Assembly: GCA_030674155.1 (NCBI GenBank)
Contig: CM060323.1
Coordinates: 802,993 to 847,992 of the forward strand
Reading direction: 5' to 3'
From: Stramonita haemastoma
Taxonomy: Eukaryota; Mollusca; Gastropoda; Neogastropoda; Muricidae
Length of the DNA stretch: 45,000 bases
Positions 1 to 10,049 of the stretch are shown piece after piece; the stretch's first letter is position 1, and each line of letters opens with the position of its first letter. The position numbers and the translations under genes were made by a program. The notes below the pieces were generated by a model. The model was given only the letters and a program-made list of their open reading frames with translations, searched no databases and had not been told where the DNA came from.

Positions 1-503
1 CATTGGTGATGATGATGATGAGATGATAGGGACGTTTCTACTGATGAGATGATGATGATAGGGATGTTTGCATTGATGATGATGATGATGATGATGATAC
101 GATGACGATGACGATAGGGATGCTTCCATTGATGAGGAGGAGGGAAGTGGGCCACACTAGTATTGATGAATGATGACGATGATGATGATGATGATGACGA
201 CGACGACGGTAGGTGACCAAGGGAAGTGGCCACTCTAGCATTGATGATAATGATGACGATGGGGAGTGGTTGCATTGATGATGATGATAATGATGATGGT
301 ATGTGACCAATAGAAGTGGGCCACACTTGCATTGATGATGATGATGATGATGATGATAGGGGTATGTGACCAAGAGAAGTGAGCCACACTTGAATTGATG
401 ATATTACTGGGGAGGGGGACCCAATGGAAGTTGGCCATACATGGATTGACAATGGTGATGATCATGATGATGATGATGATGATGGGGATGTTTGCATTGA
501 TGA

Positions 504-542
<39 letters not shown>

Positions 543-1149
543 AGGGATGTTTGCATTGATGATGATGATAATTGATGATGATGATGGATGAAGTGGTGAT
601 GATGTTTGCATGAATGATGATGACAAGATGATGAATGATAGGGATGTTTGCATTGATGATGATGAGATGATGATGATGGTAGGGATTGTTTGCATTGATG
701 ATGATGATGATGTTTGCTATGATGATGATGGGATGTTGCATTGATGATGATGATGATGATAGGGATGTTTGCATTGATGATGATGATGAATGATGATGGG
801 TTGTTTGCATGATGATGATTAATGACAGGGATATGTGACCAATAGAAGTGGGCCACACTTGCACTGATGATGATGTGATGATGATGATGATGGATGATGA
901 TGATGAATGATGATGGTGACGGGGAATGTGACCAAGTGAAGTGAGCCACACTTGCATTGATGATAGAATTATTGGGGGGAGAGGGGACAAAAGGAAGTGG
1001 GCCATACATGATGAGTTGATGAGATAGATGATGATAATATGATGATATGTGTGTGCAGCAATAGAAATGGGCCACATTGCATTGATGATGATGATGATGA
1101 TGATGATGATGAGTATGTTGTAACCAATAGAAGTGGGCCACACTTGCAT

Positions 1150-1180
<31 letters not shown>

Positions 1181-1374
1181 ATGAGATGGATGATGAGATG
1201 ATGATGAGTGGTGTGGTGGTATGTGTATTGTGTGTGACAATAGAAGTGGCCACTTGCATTGATGATGATGATGATGATGATATGATAATGATGAATGATA
1301 ATTACATGATATGAGAATATGATGATGATGATGTGTGTGACCAATAGAATGGGCCACACTTGCATTGATATGAT

Positions 1375-1408
<34 letters not shown>

Positions 1409-1676
1409 GATGAGAGGAATTGTGACCAAGTGAAGTGGGCACACTCCATATGATGATGAAAATGAGGGGGGTGGGGGGATGAGCAAGGAAGTGGCCACTT
1501 GCATTGATGATGATGATGATGATGATTGATGATGATGATGTAGTGTGTGTACCAATAGAAGTGGGCCACACTTGCATTGATGATGATAGATGTTGATGAT
1601 GATAGATGATGATGATGATAGGTATGTGTGTGTGACCAATAGAAGTGGGCCACATTTGCATTGATGATGATGATGT

Positions 1677-1713
<37 letters not shown>

Positions 1714-1983
1714 GTATGTGTGTGTTGACCAATAGAAGTGGGCCACACTTGCATTGATGATGATGATGTGATGATGATGGTGAGTGTGTGTGACCATAGA
1801 ATGGCCACACTTGCATGATGTGAATGATGATGATGATGGTGATGATGCAGATGTGGTATGACCAATAGAAGTGGGCCACACTTGCATGATGATGTGAATG
1901 ATGATGATGATGATGAAGAGATGATGATGATAATGACAAAGTGAAGTGGGCCACACATGCATTGATGATGATATCATTGGGGC

Positions 1984-2020
<37 letters not shown>

Positions 2021-2038
2021 AGTGGGCTACACTAGCTA

Positions 2039-2071
<33 letters not shown>

Positions 2072-2198
2072 GAGTGATTGAATTGATGATGATGTTGATG
2101 ATGATGGGGTATGTGACCAAGTGAAGTGGGCCACACATGGATTGGTGATGATGATAGGGATGTTTCCATTGATGATGATAATGACAGGGATGTTTCAT

Positions 2199-2230
<32 letters not shown>

Positions 2231-2235
2231 TGATA

Positions 2236-2267
<32 letters not shown>

Positions 2268-3019
2268 AGGGATGTTTGCACTAATGATGGGGGTGGTTCC
2301 ATTTGTGGTGGTGATGATGACAGGGGAGTGTGACCAAATGAAGTGAGCCATACTTGCATTGATGATGATTGATGGTGACGGTGATGATGATGATGATGAT
2401 GATGATGATGGTGACAGGAATGTGTGACCAAGTGAAAGTGAGCCATACTTGCATGGGTGATGATGATATTACTGGGGGAGGGGGGGGGGTCACCAAGGGA
2501 AATGGACCATACATGGATTGATGATGATGACGATGGGAATGTTTCCATTGATGATGATGATGATGACAGGGGTGTGTGACCAAGTGAAATGAGCCACACT
2601 TGCATTGATGATGATTACTGGGGGGAGGGGGAGGAGTGAAAGGGGGCGACCAAGGGAAGTGGGCCCCACTTGCGTTGATGATGATGATGATGATGGGTGT
2701 AGTTGTATTTGTGATGATGTAGATGATGATGATGATGATGATTCATGGGTGTGGCTGTATTTGTGATGATGTAGATGATGATGATGATGATGATGACAGG
2801 GTTGTGTGACCAAGTGAAGTGAGCCACACTCCCACTGATAATGATGATAGGGATGTTTCCGTTATTGATGATGATGATGATGATGATGGGGATGACGACA
2901 GGGATGATGATGATGATGATGGGGATGGGGATGTGACCAATAGAAGTGGGTCACACTTGCATTGATGAAGATGGTGATGACAGGGGTGTGTGACCAAGTG
3001 AAATGGGCCATACATGGAC

Positions 3020-3060
<41 letters not shown>

Positions 3061-3826
3061 TGGTGGTGGTGATGGTGGTGGTGATGATATGGAATATCTG
3101 CATTGATGATGGTGGTGGTGATGATGATGATGATGGTTGTGGTGATGATGATAATGATGATGATGGTGGTTGTGGTGATGATGATGATGATGATGGTTGT
3201 GGTGGTGATGTTGATGATGATGGTTGTGGTGATGATGATGATGATGATAGGGAATATCTACATTGATGATGATGATGGTAATGATGATGATGATGTTGAT
3301 GGGAATATCTGCATTGATGATGATGATAGGGAATATCTGCATTGATGATGATGATGGTGGTGATGATGATGATGATAATGTTGATGATGGGAATATCTGC
3401 ATTGATGATGAAGATGGGGTTGTGTGACCAATAGAAGAAGGCCACACTTGCATTGATGATAATGGATGATGATAGGGATGTTTGTGTTGATGACTACGAT
3501 ACGACTGTGTGACCAAGTGAAGTGAACCACACTCCCACTGTGATGATATTTGCTGGGGGGGGGAACCAAAGGAAGTGGGCCATAATGCATTGATGATGAG
3601 GAGGATGTTTGCTATGATGATGATGATGATAATGATGATGATAGGGATGTTTGCTATGATGATGATGATGATGATGATGATGATAGGGATGTTTGTGTTG
3701 ATGACTACGATATGACTGTGTGACCAAGTGAAGTGAACCACACTCCATTGATGATGATATTGCTGAGGGGGGGAACCTACGGAAGTGGGCCATAATGCAT
3801 TGATGAGGAGGAGGATGTTTCCTATA

Positions 3827-3871
<45 letters not shown>

Positions 3872-4043
3872 GGGATGTTTGCTATGATGATGAGGATAAT
3901 GATGATGGGGATGTTTGATGATTATGATGATGTTGATAGGGATGTTTGCTATGATGATGATCATGATGATGTTTGCTATGATGATGATGATTGCTATGAT
4001 GACGATAATGAAGAGGATGTTTGCTATGATGATGACGATGATT

Positions 4044-4075
<32 letters not shown>

Positions 4076-4080
4076 AGGGA
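1..4080. repeat. GAT-rich satellite with interspersed longer motifs
   Basis: Runs of GATGAT are punctuated by recurrent words. One is GGGATGTTTGCATTGATGAT. A second reads GTGACCAATAGAAGTGGGCC followed by ACACTTGCATTGATG. A third is a G-rich word (ATTACTGGGG...) followed by CCAAAGGAAGTGGGCCATAC. A fourth, GGAATATCTGCATTGATGAT, is confined to about 3090-3410. The words follow each other in varying order, so this is a composite satellite and not a simple trinucleotide run. Because ATC/TCA/CAT contain no stops, several minus-strand frames stay open for hundreds of codons, for example 235-1977. These are Ile/His/Ser-rich shadows of the repeat, not genes. A plus-strand reading gives poly-Asp/Met in the same way. 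No gene is seen in this stretch. Confidence 0.93.
1986..2019 (+). repeat. Homopolymer G tract inside the GAT satellite
   Basis: About 34 consecutive G residues follow GGGCCC. The tract replaces the short G-rich word usually seen after ATTACTGGGG or ATCATTGGGG in this satellite. It appears to be an expansion of that word. Its true length is uncertain because long homopolymers are error-prone in sequencing. Confidence 0.85.
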
Positions 4081-4084
4081 TTTT

Positions 4085-4770
4085 ATTTATTTATACCACT
4101 TTATGTCACAGCAGATTTCTCTGCGTGAAATTCGGGCTGCTCTCCCCGGGGAGAGCATGTCACCACAAGTGCAGCGCCCACCCAATATTTTTTTTGGTTT
4201 TTTCCGTCTACAACTGTATTTGTTTCCCTATCAGAGTGGATTTTTTCTACAGAATGTTGCCAGGGACAACCCTCTTGTTGCCGTGGGTTCTTTTAAAAAA
4301 GGTAAAGGTGTCCCATAACCTTGGCAGTTGTAGGGGAGAGAGGCGTCAGAGACCTCAGCTTCTCTAGGGGCCAGCGTGTTGAGGGCGGCGCCCATCTCTC
4401 TCACTGCTTTACCTTCACTGACCCTAAAGAGGGCAGGTACCCATTGACAGCTGGGTGAACTAGGTGAGCTGTACTGTAGCCAAGGCACGCAAACGGTCAT
4501 CTATCCAACTGGAAACCACGCTCAACGCTGCTTAACTTGACTAGGGGAAAGCAAGCACTCTGACCACTTAGCTATCCCGTGCGCTAAATAATGTGTAACA
4601 CTTAGGACCTTGGTTTATTGTCTCATCCGAAAGACTAGCACCCAGACCACCACTCATGATCTAATGGATGTGTGAAAAGTTCTGGGCCAAATGGGATTCG
4701 AACCACCGCACAATCCGACACGGACTGTTTGCTTTCTAGACAGGTGCGTTACCTCTAGACCACCAATCCA
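4085..4770 (-). mobile_element. tRNA-derived SINE (family B), interrupted by a second SINE
   Basis: Read on the minus strand, the element starts near 4770 with a tRNA-like head: a box A-like segment (GTGGTCTAGAGGTAACGC) and box B GGTTCGAATCC. A central segment follows (complement of 4608-4646, containing GGATGAGACAATAAACC), and the body ends near 4085 in an AT-rich tail. A second, tail-only copy lies at 33947-34065, so the unit is repeated. The body is split by another SINE at about 4303-4582. It lies within the GAT satellite, where the word AGGGAT/GCATTGA is broken across the insertion. No clean target-site duplication is visible. Confidence 0.75.
4303..4582 (-). mobile_element. SINE with tRNA-like box A and a 5S rRNA-like segment (family C)
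   Basis: On the minus strand it begins GGGATAGCTAAGTGGTCAGA, a box A-like head. It continues with GTTAAGCAGCGTTGAGCG and TTGGATAGATGACCG, ending near GGCTACAGTAC. These blocks follow the order of the 3' half of metazoan 5S rRNA (box A/intermediate element/box C region: AAGC..., TTGGATGG.GACCG, CTGTAG). A second copy of the head, on the plus strand, is at 26753-26890 and keeps the same blocks. The element sits inside the family B SINE. The 5S relationship is read by eye and should be confirmed by alignment. Confidence 0.65.
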
Positions 4771-4779
4771 CGCATTGAA

Positions 4780-4832
<53 letters not shown>

Positions 4833-4941
4833 CAGGAATGTGACCAAGGGAAGTTGGTTACATGTGCAATGATGGTGATGATGATAATAGGGGTGTGTGA
4901 CTAAATGAAGCAGACCACACTTGCTGTGATGATGATGATGA

Positions 4942-4988
<47 letters not shown>

Positions 4989-5045
4989 AGGGATGTGGGA
5001 CCATGGGAAGGGGAACACTTGCATTGATCATGATGATGATGATTA
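4771..5045. repeat. GAT-rich satellite, continuation after the SINE insertion
   Basis: The GATGAT runs and the words GTGACCAAGGGAAGTTGG and ACTTGCATTGAT resume directly after the SINE head. This shows that the SINE pair was inserted into an existing satellite array. Confidence 0.9.
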
Positions 5046-5180
5046 ATTTCCATTGAAATCTACCTCCCATGTCATTTGGTACAACTGTTCTACAACATTT
5101 TTCATCAGATGCACAAGTTGGTGTAAAATAATCTTCCTACTAATACAAGATCAGCAGACAGGTTTGCCACCAAGAAAAAA

Positions 5181-5948
5181 CTCATGGCATTGCTGCCCAT
5201 ATAAAAACTCATGGCATTGCTGCTGCCCATATAAAAACTCATGGCATTGCTGCTGCCCATATAAAAACTCATGGCATTGCTGCCCATATAAAAACTCATG
5301 GCATTGCTGCCCATATCAAAACTCATGGCATTGCTGCCCATATCAAAACTCATGGCATTGCTGTGCCCATATCAAAACTCATGGCATTGCTGCCCATATC
5401 AAAAACTCATGGCATTGCTTCCCATATAAAAGCATCATGGCATTGTTCCATAGAAAAAACTCATGGCATTGCTGTGCCCAATATAAAAACTCATGGCATT
5501 GTGCCCATAAAAAACTCATGGCATTGTGCCCATATAAAAATCATGGCATTGCTGCCATATCAAAACTCATGGCATTGCTGCCATATAAAAAACTCATGGC
5601 ATTGCTGCTGCCATATCAAAACTCATGGATTGCTGCCATATCAAAATCATGGCATTGCTTCCATATATAAACTCATGGCATTGCTTCCGATAGAAAAACT
5701 CATGGCATTGCTGCTGCCATATAAAAATCATGGATTGTGCCCATATAAAAACTCATGGCTTTGCTGTTGCCCATATAAAAATCATGGCATTGCTGCTGCC
5801 CATATCAAAACTCATGGCATTGCTGCTGCCCATAGAAAAACTCATGGCATTGCTGCCCATATAAAAACTCATGGCATTGCTGCCCATATAAAAACTCATG
5901 GCACTGCTGCCCATATAAAAACTCATGGCACTGCTGCCCATATCAAAG
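5181..5948. repeat. Minisatellite, about 27-bp unit, about thirty copies
   Basis: The unit reads ACTCATGGCATTGCTGCCCA then TATAAAA or TATCAAA. Length variants come from an extra CTG, a lost CC, or one more or one fewer A. The 27-bp length keeps all frames open for stretches on both strands, giving peptides such as repeated HGIAAHIKT or NAMSFYMGS. The indels shift the frame repeatedly, so there is no reason to read it as a gene. The array stops abruptly at the CAAAGGCCATCAAAGGG sequence. Confidence 0.93.
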
Positions 5949-6837
5949 GCCATCAAAGGGTACCGGTCACAATCTGTTACATTTTTAAAGAAAAGAAAAA
6001 AACATCCCCCTCCCCTTTTCACAAAAAATACACACCATACTCTGCCATATTGTTTACAAACCTACCGACCACAAAAGCCATATCAGGGCTGTCACCTCAT
6101 TCAGTTTCAGTGGCTCCAGTAACTGTCAACTTCAGGTTCAAAACCAACACTTCCTAACACTTTCAAGTATCTAACACCATCCATTTAAAAAAAAACATAA
6201 ATGACACATTACCTAAATCATTTCATTCCTTAACTCTCAGAGGACGGCTGTCCGCTATAGCAGATTTGCTGTTTGCAGATTTTTCACTGGCCGCCGCATT
6301 GATACTAGGACTAGTGCAGCTTAACATAGCTTCGTGAGCCTGTCCAAGGTCGAATGCAGAGTGTTGTCAGGTATTTCCGTGTGTTCTGAACTCTTTGTTT
6401 GTGGTGCGTAGAGTAGGGGACACAGAGTGGTGACACGGAGTACAAAGTTCAGAGTATTTTCTTCATGCTTGTAAAAGCTTAAATTTTAAAGTGAGAGCTT
6501 TAATCTTTTGATATGTACTAGCCTAGCATATTATTGATAATTTCAAAAAAAAATTATTTTCTTTCTGTGCGTTTTGTATTTTTCATGATTTTTTTTATGA
6601 ACCATTACAAATGGGCCATCCAAGGGGAAAAGCAAGGGAGAGAACTGGCCATTCGAGTGAGTTAAGGCCAATAAAACAGACCCGTGCTGAGGACGCCAGC
6701 CATGCCACTTCATTTATCATCCTTAGATTGCACACATAAAAAAGGATAAACATGTTGAAGTATAAAAATCTATATAACAAAGTATGACTGCAGAATGGAC
6801 ATCCGGAGCCCATCCCGGTGTCTAAGTACTGAACTTA
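5949..6837. other. Unassigned AT-rich spacer
   Basis: No gene is recognised. It contains A-rich stretches and a TTAACTC... / ...GAGTTAA pair (6230 and 6659-6665) that could be the ends of a decayed TTAA-type element. The inner ends match only weakly. Confidence 0.4.
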
Positions 6838-7905
6838 ATCCTCCTCGCTCCGGGTGGAGCAAAAGGCGCCAACAAGTCTCCTCCAGCCATCTCTGTCTTG
6901 GGCAAGCCAGCCGATCTCATTCCATGTTTTGCCCATTATTTTCATTTCTTCTTCTATAGTTCTCCTCCATGTACCTAACGGCCTGCCCCTCTTCCTTTTC
7001 CCAGGTGGTGCCCATCTGAGTGCAGCATGTGGATGTCGGGTCTAGTTCATCCTGAGGACATGGCCCAGCCACCTCCATCGCCTTTGTTTCACTTCTTCTA
7101 TGATGTTGTTGATGCCAGTCCTTTTGCTCACTTCTCTATTGGTAACATGTTGTTCCCAGTGGATCTTGAGGATGCGGCGAAGACACCTGCTTTCGAAGCC
7201 TCTGAGTCGGCTTTCAATCTTTTTGTTGGTTCTCCAGGTCTCTGAGGCGTAGAGGAGGACTGAGCGGACGTTTGATTTGTACACTTTCAGTTTTGTGTTG
7301 GTCTGCAAGACTGTTGACTTCCTGATGTTTTGCAGTCTGTTGAAGGCCTGTGCTGCAAGACCAATTCTAGTTGAGACCTCCTTCTCAATATCACTGTTGG
7401 ACGAGATGTAGCTGCCAAGGTATTTGAAGTGTTGTACTTCTTCCAAGTCTGCGCCGTGCACTCTTTGTCTTTACTTTCATAATCTTTGTCTTGTCTGGGT
7501 GGATCTCGAGTCCCACGCTTCTTGCTGTTTTATCAACTTTTTGTGTTTTTCCTGGATGTCCGTCTGAGTGTGTGAGAGGAGAGCAATGTCGTCTGCAAAG
7601 TCACAGTCCTCAAGCCGGGATGTCAGTCCCCATACCAGTCCTCTTGGTCGGTCTTCTGTAGCTTTCCTCAACACCCAATCTATGACGACAAGGAAGAGCG
7701 TTGGTGAAATCACGCAGCCCTGCCTGACACCGGTCTTCACATGGAACCATTCGCTTTGTTGTCCATTGTGGCGCACACAGCACTGGTTGTCAGCGTGCAT
7801 ATCTTTGAGAATGTTGATGACTTTTGGCGGAAATCCGTAAGCTCTGAGAATCTTCCAGAGTGAGGGGTGATGGATGCTGTGTAAGTATCGCACACAAAAA
7901 CTCAC
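6838..7905 (-). pseudogene. Non-LTR retrotransposon reverse transcriptase relic, 3' half
   Basis: Read on the minus strand, 7905-7477 gives the later part of a reverse transcriptase: thumb-proximal GVRQGCVISPTLF, then the catalytic-site motif FADDIALLSHT. A frameshift near 7470 leads to 7461-7042 with the typical downstream FKYLGSYI, LLYASETW, CLRRIL and RWLGHVLRMN motifs. After an in-frame stop, the open tail GKRKRGRPLGTWRRTIEEE ends in a stop at about 6838. The endonuclease and the N-terminal part of the RT are missing, so the copy is 5' truncated and frameshifted. It cannot be active. The LINE clade is not certain; an RTE-like or related group fits best. Confidence 0.85.
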
Positions 7906-7967
7906 TAGGAGAACGGAAATGTGAACAGCACCTCACATCTGGTGTGTTTTGCATTTATTCACACACA

Positions 7968-8243
7968 TACTGACCCGGGTTCAAATCTCATTCAAGAGTT
8001 CTCCTCTGAGATAACAGGAGTGCTAACTCCACTCCCCCCCTAAAGTCCTTCAGATGAGTCTATAAACCAAGGTCCGAGTGTGAACGCACGCAGAACATCT
8101 TGCAAACATGTTAAAACCATTTTCACTGTTCAGAAGAGTAGGCCATTGTGTGCCGGTAGGAACTGATAAACTTTACAAAACTGCATACATGGGCACTGGA
8201 TGTAAAAAAAAATATTTAAAAAAGCATACGAGTGCTTATTCCC
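7968..8243 (+). mobile_element. SINE family A copy
   Basis: Plus-strand copy with a degraded box B (GGGTTCAAATCTC), the AACTCCACTCCCCCC segment, the central GATGAGTCTATAAACCAAGG block and the CAGAACATCTTGCAAACATG block. The tail is AGTGCTTATTCCC. It is the reference pattern for the many family A copies in the window. It lies directly between two LINE relics. Confidence 0.8.
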
Positions 8244-8249
8244 GTGTTC

Positions 8250-8970
8250 GTGTTCAGTCCCATGTCTCAAAGGGCGATAGGGGGGACATGAGAGAAGACG
8301 CAACAGAGATCTTTTTCCATGCTTCACGATCCTGTGTGGCTAGTAGGAGGTGTTGTAGGGGTTGGGCGGTCCAGTCTTTGATGATGTCAACCCATGATTT
8401 CTTTTGGCGGCCTCTTCTTCTCTTGCCCTCGACTGTTCCTTGCAAGATGGTTTTGCTAAGGTGTTAGCGTCTTGTGGTGTGACCAAACCACATCAGCTTT
8501 CTCCTCTTTATGGTGGAGAGCAAAGGCTCTTGGGGGCCCACACGCTTTTTGATTTCTTCTTTCACATAGTTATTGGTCTTGTGTTCTTTATATGATATTT
8601 TGAGGAGTCTTCTGTGGCACATGTTCTCGAATGCTTGGATTCTCCTCTCTAACTCTGCTGTCAGAGTCCATGATTCACAGCCATATAGGAGGATAGATAT
8701 CACGAGGGATTTGTAGAGGTGGTATTTGGTGCAGAAGCTGATGTGTTGCTTCTGATGATCCTCTCATGACTGTGTTGCTGTTGCAATGCGAGCTTTCACT
8801 TCATTGTTTGATGTGCCATCTTTTGTTAGGATGGAGCCTAAGTATTTGAATTGGCTCACCTCTTCCAGTATTTCTCCATTCATCTTTACTTTCCGTGATG
8901 TCATTACTTGCGCTGTTGACCATAATCTTTGATTTCTCTGTACTGACCTCCATGCCGTATGCCTCGCTCA
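8250..8970 (-). pseudogene. Second non-LTR retrotransposon relic, ORF2 C-terminus and 3' end
   Basis: The minus strand 8703-8464 encodes ILLYGCESWTLTAELERRI, CHRRLLKIS and LMWFGHTTRR. After a frameshift, 8445-8254 gives GRQKKSWVDIIKDW and DREAWKKISVASSLMSPL, the usual end of such ORF2 proteins. Upstream, to about 8970, further RT-like fragments are interrupted by stops (a FKYLGSI-like segment near 8850). Only the post-catalytic domain remains, so it is a dead 5'-truncated copy. Its divergence from the 6838-7905 copy shows a different subfamily. Confidence 0.8.
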
Positions 8971-9889
8971 ATCTGTTAGACTGTCTGTGAGGATTTGCAG
9001 TTCTTGTCTGCTTATTCCATTATCCTCTAAATAAAAGAATAGAGATGTAAAGCCTGGACTATGAGGAAAGATGATGAACATGTGATAAATGCAGGAGAAA
9101 TGGGATCTACTAGTGAAACTGACAGACAAAAGAACCAGTGACAGTGTGTTCAAGTTATCAGCTGTCCATGAGCCATCGCCTCCCCCCCCCCTCCACCCTT
9201 CCCTATTCCGGCAGACGAGAACATGCAGCCTCCCATTCCTAGCATCCTTTTCTGAAACGCTGCCCCCTCCCTCCTCCCTCAAACCCCATGAAAAATTATT
9301 TGACCACTGTTGTCAGCTTGTACCAAGGTATCTACCTGTCTTTGTGTCCACATGAGGGGCCAGGATTAAGAAACAAGGTTAGTGTTAGGTTAGGGTTGGT
9401 GTTAGCATTAACAGTAGCATGCATTGGGGTAGGGGCTGTTGGTCGGTCAGTCTGTCTGATGCATGTGGACACAACAGCAGGTAAACACAATGGTACGTAG
9501 CTGTAGACACAGTGGTATGGAGCATTATTTAAATCATAATTTACCAATCCTACCAGCTTAGGCTGCCATCTGGATTTTTTTACAAATTTCAGTTCTATCA
9601 GCAGAGTGTTTTCTTCCCATCATTTTTTAAAAACTATTTTTGTTTAATTTTGAGAAATATTTAACCTAAAATAAAAAAATAAATGGTAAGTCCAGAACAA
9701 ACATGAGGAAAAAATGGAATGCTCTTTGAACTGCCCTCCCCTTTTTTCCTGTATTTCTAGTAACCTAACAGCACTAGATAAGGCTCAAAGGACAACATCC
9801 CCCCCCCCCCCCGTCTGTCTTGGTGACACACCTGTTTGCAATCTGCAGTTTGCTGATCGGCATTGATCTTCTTACAAGCATTAACTATG
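8971..9889. other. Unassigned spacer
   Basis: No coding or element signal is supported. It holds a C-rich tract (9800-9812), a short GGTTAGTGTTAGGTTAGGG stretch near 9376 and AT-rich sequence. Confidence 0.4.
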
Positions 9890-9983
9890 AATTCCAAGAA
9901 CTTCTATGCAGCTAGAAAAATGAGCTAGGACTTATGGTTTGATTACTACATTAAGCAAAAGAAGAGCATATGTAACATGAACG

Positions 9984-10044
9984 CACTTATGGTATTGTAT
10001 GCAAGAAAAAATGAACTGGCACTTATGGTATTGTATGCAAGAAA
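9984..10044 (+). repeat. Tandem duplication of about 35 bp
   Basis: The word CACTTATGGTATTGTATGCA followed by AGAAA occurs twice, with starts about 35 bp apart. It lies at the 3' truncation point of the RTE-like element. Confidence 0.7.
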
Positions 10045-10049
10045 GAATG

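Noticed and set aside
235..1977. 580-codon minus-strand ORF rich in Ile, His and VAHFYW motifs
   Set aside because: It is the GAT satellite read in a stop-free frame. Overlapping frames are equally open and there is no start context or domain.
4681..4770. True tRNA gene
   Set aside because: Box A and B are present, but the sequence does not fold into a proper cloverleaf by eye and is followed by a SINE body.
5053..6157. Repeat-protein-like ORFs with HGIAAHIKT or NAMSFYMGS units
   Set aside because: They are the 27-bp minisatellite in different frames, and frequent indels shift the frame between units.
6230..6665. Possible TTAA-flanked element (TTAACTCTCAGAGG ... GAGTGAGTTAA)
   Set aside because: The ends agree in only a few bases beyond TTAA. 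Too weak to call.
9376..9412. Telomere-like GGTTAGTGTTAGGTTAGGG
   Set aside because: Only one exact TTAGGG and no array. Likely chance or a very short remnant.
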